64,000 nucleotides of DNA. It comes from Dolomedes plantarius. Its lineage: Eukaryota > Arthropoda > Arachnida > Araneae > Dolomedidae. Of this stretch, positions 59,161 through 64,000 are shown in pieces (position 1 is the stretch's first letter; every line of letters begins with the position of its first letter). The position numbers and the translations under genes are program-made. The notes beneath the pieces are model-generated. The model had not been told where the DNA came from. It saw only the letters and a program-made list of their open reading frames with translations, and did no database searches. Where the stretch lies: NCBI GenBank assembly GCA_907164885.2, contig OU015497.1:69715429-69779428 (forward strand), given 5' to 3'.

Positions 59161-61394
59161 GATAAAATAATCAAGGCTTTGAGAAATTTGGGGAAAATTT
59201 AGAATAAATTTAGAGAACTTTAAGTTTTGTACCACAACTTGTTACAACAAATAGTTCTATTGATATTTCTTCTAGTAACTCCACAATGTCCGTGTCGATT
59301 GTAAATTTAGAAAAATTCCACGTTTTGAATTAGTTCCTTTCCATCATACCCGTGGCTTTCTGAAGAACCCATACCAAGTACGAAACTTAGCTCAAAGACT
59401 GCTCAGCATGCTGTAAATATATGTAATTCTTGAGTGAGATCCTTTAAACTTTTTTAATAATATTCAAGACTACTTGTTGAATTAAAAGTTGACTCAGTTT
59501 TTATAATATTCGAGGTGTTTAAATAAAGACCATTATTTGTCCAGGTTATTCATTTAAAAATTCATATTTTCATTCTCGTCCACCAGACTAGTAATAATAT
59601 TTTAGAAATACAATTACAAGAAAAATTAATGGAAAGATCCATAGAAAATTTATCAGCTTTTCACAGTCATAACTTAATTTTATAGTATTTTAATCAGAAA
59701 TTACTTAAATGTATAAGACAGGAAATATAACAAAGAGTAAATAAATTTTAACCAGTAAATGTATATACATGTATAAAATAATTTACAAAATAACTTTAAC
59801 TTTATCTGACATAAGATAGTTTTAACCACTATAAAACTGGGAAATAACAGCTTTTGAGTGTGTACAACACTTAAGGTGTTATTGTACTAATTCTATAGTG
59901 TTTAAAAAGTTCACACAGTAGAGGGGAAATTCATCTAGTTGAGGATCAATATATATAGTTTTTTAAGCTGCAGAGAGACGATATATATATATACCTGTGG
60001 TCAACTAACAGATGCTAATATAAATTTAGTTTGGTTTTTAACGTCAAAATTATATGCCCATTTTTTAGTCTCACAGAAATAATACTGAGGTATATAATTA
60101 CAGAATGTTTTTTTTTCATACTACAGATTTGCCGTAAACAATACATGTCGTTACAACCCATGGTCGCCAACAACAAAATCTGAAGTGATACCAGTTTCGA
60201 ATCTTTTTTTCTAATGTGGCAAAGAAAAGGCTATTGGACTTTTATACATGACTGTCTAGCTGACACTTTCATTTTCTCTTCATTTAGTGTGATTGGGTTT
60301 GGTATTACTTTATAATGAGACATTTTATTAAATTGAGGCAAAATATAGCCAAATGCTATCTATGACAAAATGTTGCCATAAGAACAGTTAATGATTATTG
60401 TTGTGGCCGTGATTATAAAAGATCAGCACCTTGCATTAAAAAATTAAAGAATGAAACTAGAATTCACTTACAACACTTTATTTAATTATTAAGCTAGGAG
60501 AGCACAAAAATTATTTTCACGTGGACATCACAATTTTTCCTCAAAAGATCCAGGAACATTAGGATGTCTTCAATCCGTTACATTGGTCAATTCCACATTT
60601 GTACAAATCTGTCCAACACTTGCACAGGAACTTGGCTTACATAAGCTCGATTCACTTCTTCGTAAAACCCTCCGTAGATTAATTACATTTCCTTTGTGCT
60701 ACACGTGCAACCACGTGCTTCAGGAAGCCTTCTCTCTAAGTAGATCGATGGACAGTCTCGCCGAAGAAAATTCGAAGACTGACTTTTCATAACAAGAAAA
60801 TTTATTAATATTGTATCTTGCTAAGTTTTTCCGAAACATCTCTCATTATGTTTCGACTCATTTCAGGGGAAACGTACACTCAGCAACAGATAACTACTGT
60901 CTTATTTATTTGTACCATTGAAATACAGGTATGCACACTCAGAGATTATGCATTTCATAAATCAAAAATCTAATATTTTTGTAACTCTTTCCCCTGCTAG
61001 AATTATCAAATTTTTATCATAATGGATAACATTAAAATAATTACATTTTAATATTATTAGAAATATTTTTTTTCGAAATCATCTATAAAATAAGCTATTT
61101 TATGTAGAATTGTTTGACTCTTTACTTCAAATTGTTTCGCATCTGTAGAAACATTTTGATAAGAAAGATGAATAGGACATTATATTACTAACTATGTGTA
61201 ACTGCTAAACTTAATTGCGTAATATCCACACTCGCAAACATAAATCTGTCTTAACACTGTTTGCAATTTAACTATTCAAAGTATGCACCTATTTAGATTT
61301 TGAGACAAGAATAGTTACTCACTGTCAAAGATAATGTTTTAGCTGAAAGTATCTGAAATTCCATCTTGCTTCCAGATTCCCTTGAAAGACAGGG
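59161..61394. other. AT-rich intergenic sequence
   Basis: No supported gene. The frame 60583-60792 has balanced composition but no recognisable domain. A short TA run lies at 59980-59995. Confidence 0.35.
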
Positions 61395-61625
61395 GGGTTA
61401 TAATTAAACTTCCCCGTATAAACAGCATCCTACAGCTTAAACGGGTGAATGGAATGTGACCACACTGGGTATATAGACTATAAAGAAGTTGCGCTCACGG
61501 AATTTCGAAAAAAATAATAGTAGTTCAAAATGTCCACCAGATGGCGCTTTTCATGGAAAACATTAAATTTAACATAATAAACGACCAAAACGGACTGCAT
61601 AAACAATTTGAAACATTTATTGAGT

Positions 61626-61983
61626 TGGGCGCGGTAGACCAGTTGGCAAGAGCAGCGGGCCAGTGATCTGAACGTCCCTGGTTCTATGCTCCTCACTGCA
61701 AATCTACCGCCATGTTCACTAATGGTGGCCGGGACATGTAAAATAGGGCGTGGCTACAATGTCCTCCAAGTTCTCAAATATACCTCTAGAGGTGCGGGGT
61801 CAAGTGTTCTGGTCTCGTCACTTGACTCGATTCAAAATTACGGGGCCGGTTATTTAGCCAAGTCGGACTCCGACCATTGTGGTGCTAGTCAAAACAGGAG
61901 CCGCACCTTCATCGCCCATAGCCTTCGGGACTTGATCTGATGTTACTGTCGGTCAAGGGGCATAAGCCACAACAACAACAACA
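61626..61983 (+). mobile_element. tRNA-derived SINE, copy 2
   Basis: GAAACATTTATTGAGT occurs at 61610-61625 and 61984-61999, a perfect 16-bp target duplication. The element begins TGGGCGCGGTAGACCAGTTG with a tRNA-like head (A-box-like TAGACCAGTTGG, B-box-like CTGGTTCTATGC at about 61677), then a ~280-bp body shared with 11754-12102, and ends in a CAACAACAACA tail. The 5' end is complete here. The perfect duplication indicates a recent insertion into the older inverted-repeat element. Confidence 0.9.
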
Positions 61984-62103
61984 GAAACATTTATTGAGTA
62001 GTTTTGATCACCTTGTCGTCGAACCACATTGAATACAGGTAAGGAAATAAGTAACAGTACCAAAAGTACAAGGTAGTAAGGTAGTAAGGAACAGCAGTAG
62101 TAA

Positions 62104-62125
62104 ACTGAAACAGTACTGTTTCAGT
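62104..62125. repeat. Perfect 22-bp palindrome
   Basis: ACTGAAACAGT followed directly by ACTGTTTCAGT. Related pieces (ACTGTTTGTACTGTTTCAGT, AACAGTAGTAAACAGTAG) follow to about 62200, so the core of the inverted-repeat element has a small palindrome-prone tract. Confidence 0.8.
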
Positions 62126-62645
62126 TGTAGTTGTACTGAAACATTACTGTTTGTACTGTTTCAGTGCAAACAGTAGTAAACAGTAGTAACAGTAGAAGGG
62201 AATAAAAGACCTTTGCTGTTTGAGAAAAAAACAGGTACACATTATGACGAAATGTTACAAGAGGTGCAGTTGTTAATCGAGTGCAGGAAGATGTAAGGAA
62301 AGGTGCTCAACGTGACCACCGACAATCACCAGCAAATTTTCAAGGCGATGGACAGTGTGTTCAACAGAAGACATCGTACTTCATTGGACTTTACATTTTA
62401 TTAATTATAAATCTTGCTCTGAATTGTTAATATTGTTTATGTATTTCATTTTGGTCGTTTATTGTGTTAAATTTAATGTTTATCCATGTAAAGCGCCACA
62501 TGGTGGACATTTTTGAACTAATTTTTTTTTCGAAATTCCGTGACCCGCATCGCGTGTATAGTCTATATACACATAGTGGTTACATTCCATTCAACCGTTT
62601 GAGCTATAGGAGGCTGTTTATAGGGGAAGTTTAATTATAACCTAC

Positions 62646-62822
62646 ATGTATATAAAATAAAACTGAAATAGTTTGCTTTATTTTTTTTTTGGTTTTGCTT
62701 TTATTTATCGAAAATTTTCCTTGTTTAACAATAATACCTTAGGATTTAAATAAATCACAATAATTCAAAAAATGAAGAAATTCACTAAGTACGTTCTACC
62801 TTTTTAACAACCAGTGAAATTT
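62646..62822. other. Short AT-rich spacer
   Basis: Separates the inverted-repeat element from the next SINE. It contains the left copy of that SINE's target duplication (62811-62822). Confidence 0.4.
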
Positions 62823-63046
62823 CTTCCCCCCCCCCCCCAAATGCGGAGGCACTTGTCGTCACACATTCGCATATAATACGCCGCAATTTTACTGCCCATT
62901 TTATTGTGGGGGCACCATATAGGAGGACAGCATTACCCCCTATAAAGGGATGACACGAACGGAGGCATTTTTCGTGGCGCTACGCCACGATTCGATCCGA
63001 GCACCGAAAACCAGCGCGCTGTACCACTGGGCCCCGCCACAAGCCC
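62823..63046 (-). mobile_element. tRNA-derived SINE, second family
   Basis: CCAGTGAAATTT at 62811-62822 and 63047-63058 is a 12-bp target duplication. On the minus strand the element starts GGGGGCTTGTGGCGGGGCCC and carries a tRNA-like head: CCAGTGGTACAGCGCGCTGG (A-box region) and GGATCGAATC (B-box, about 62990-63000). The body ends in a 14-G run (a C run on the plus strand, 62826-62839), an unusual tail. Related to the fragment at 13230-13290. Confidence 0.8.
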
Positions 63047-63058
63047 CCAGTGAAATTT

Positions 63059-64000
63059 TTGAAACACTTTTTTTTGTTTGTTGTTGTTGTTTTTCACTTT
63101 AAGATGACACAATCATGTAGCCATTGAATCTGAAATCGTTTACGTGTATTGTGCATCATCATCATCTGTTGCCAACTTTTCTGACATTAAAAAATATCAG
63201 ATTCCATGGGAAATGTGTAGGCAGTCTTTAAAAGAGCTATAATGTAAAACAACATTATTAGAAATATTTAAAAAGAGTGTACCACAATGTTTGGTTCCTT
63301 TCTTTCATTATATAAAGTATCAGGAAATTACACTGAAATTTCTAGAATTTTTGTGTAATTACGAAAACATTGGAAGAGGTATACGTCTCCCGTTTTTTCA
63401 TTGATGCTGTCTCGTATTACTGGTGTGTTGCAGTCTTTTCTTCCTATCCGATTTCTTTTTCAAAATTTAACGTCCATTCGATAATGTTCTTTAACCAAAG
63501 TATTGTGTAAAAGTGTTTTACAACTCCTTTCTACAATACGTACATTGATATTCAGTATAATATATAGATATAATATTCAGTAATTTGTAGCAGTATTTTA
63601 ATTCCTATCCAAATTTTGTTTACAAAATTTACTGTCCTTTCGGTAACGTCCTTTAGCAAAAGCATTGTGTTAAAGATTTTTACAAATATTGATCCCGGTA
63701 CTAATGTATCTAGGCTCATGTACTAGCGAGTATCAGTGCTTGTGTTTCATGCCCTATATTTGTAATTTCATCAAAATAAAACAATTATCTAGACCATTAT
63801 TAGATGAGGAAGTTTTTTAAAATTTCTATGAAAGGAAACATGAAGTGCATATCTTCATATTATTAAAATGTATTGTGAAAATACACGGCAAAACACAGAT
63901 TTCTCAGTTTGAGTATCTTTTTTTCTATAAAAAAGGAAACGTGTGTAATTGGTTCCGTAATCGCGATTTAGCCAGTAATTCAAGGATTAAACTTTCTTTC
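63059..64000. other. AT-rich intergenic sequence to window end
   Basis: No gene was recognised. Bases 63430-63530 and 63595-63690 are similar in order (CCTATCCGATT/CCTATCCAAATTT, AATTTAACGTCC/AATTTACTGTCC, TAATGTTCTTTA/TAACGTCCTTTA), so an old ~170-bp tandem duplication is present. Confidence 0.45.

Larger units (their letters stand above)
61395..62645. mobile_element. Inverted-repeat DNA element (non-autonomous)
   Basis: The arm 61395-61618 (starting GGTTATAATTAAACTTCCCC) is the inverted complement of about 62405-62645. The match runs through GGAATGTGACCAC, TATAGACTATA, GGCGCTTT and ATTAAATTTAACA with substitutions, so the arms are ~225-240 bp. No transposase is readable in the core. A SINE has inserted just inside the left arm. 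Without it the element would be about 0.88 kb. The target duplication was not resolved. Confidence 0.75.

Overview
This window looks like non-genic nuclear DNA from an AT-rich arthropod genome. A chelicerate, perhaps a spider, is my guess, based on the abundance of Naiad-type Penelope-like elements and the SINE, Ty3 and Tc1 mix. No host gene can be assigned with confidence. There is no operon structure, no clear rRNA or tRNA gene, and nearly all recognisable coding sequence belongs to mobile elements. Three short open stretches (about 38.16 kb minus strand, 47.64 kb plus strand, 54.13-54.41 kb minus strand) are the only host-exon candidates, and all are weak.

Layout. 0.8-1.2 kb: small inverted-repeat element. 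2.7-5.7 kb: a 3-kb element with ~0.5-kb inverted arms and a core of five 50-bp tandem repeats. 7.1-8.4 kb: Tc1-like transposon whose open reading frame has lost the second catalytic Asp. 11.75-12.1 kb: tRNA-derived SINE with an 11-bp target duplication. 15.04-15.73 kb: internally deleted mariner-type element. 17.19-18.09 kb: very recent 453-bp tandem duplication. 23.08-23.47 kb: relic of a LINE ORF1. 25.1-29.1 kb: decayed piggyBac flanked by TTAA and split by a second decayed Tc1-like element.

30.68-37.57 kb: a composite Penelope-like insertion of the Naiad type (GIY-YIG nuclease N-terminal to the reverse transcriptase). It has one full-length ORF, a second truncated and frameshifted copy in tandem, and an inverted fragment, all bracketed by one 18-bp direct repeat. 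37.77-38.06 kb: ~290-bp AT microsatellite. 39.0-42.3 kb: remnant of an LTR retrotransposon. 46.8-47.2 kb: possible solo LTR. 49.33-49.50 kb: LINE C-terminus. 49.71-53.26 kb: pol-deleted Ty3-like retrotransposon on the minus strand with a 5-bp target duplication. 55.8-56.9 kb: old tandem duplication. 57.57-59.16 kb: four tandem ~464-bp units homologous to the Naiad terminal region but without any ORF. 61.4-62.65 kb: inverted-repeat element carrying a nested SINE. 62.8-63.05 kb: another SINE.

The most interesting signal is the Penelope/Naiad material. Its terminal region carries a hairpin, found both in the coding copies and in the ORF-less tandem array, with one compensatory base pair between the two families. 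The array resembles the organisation of ribozyme-bearing circular-RNA retroelements (retrozymes), although a canonical hammerhead core is not complete here.
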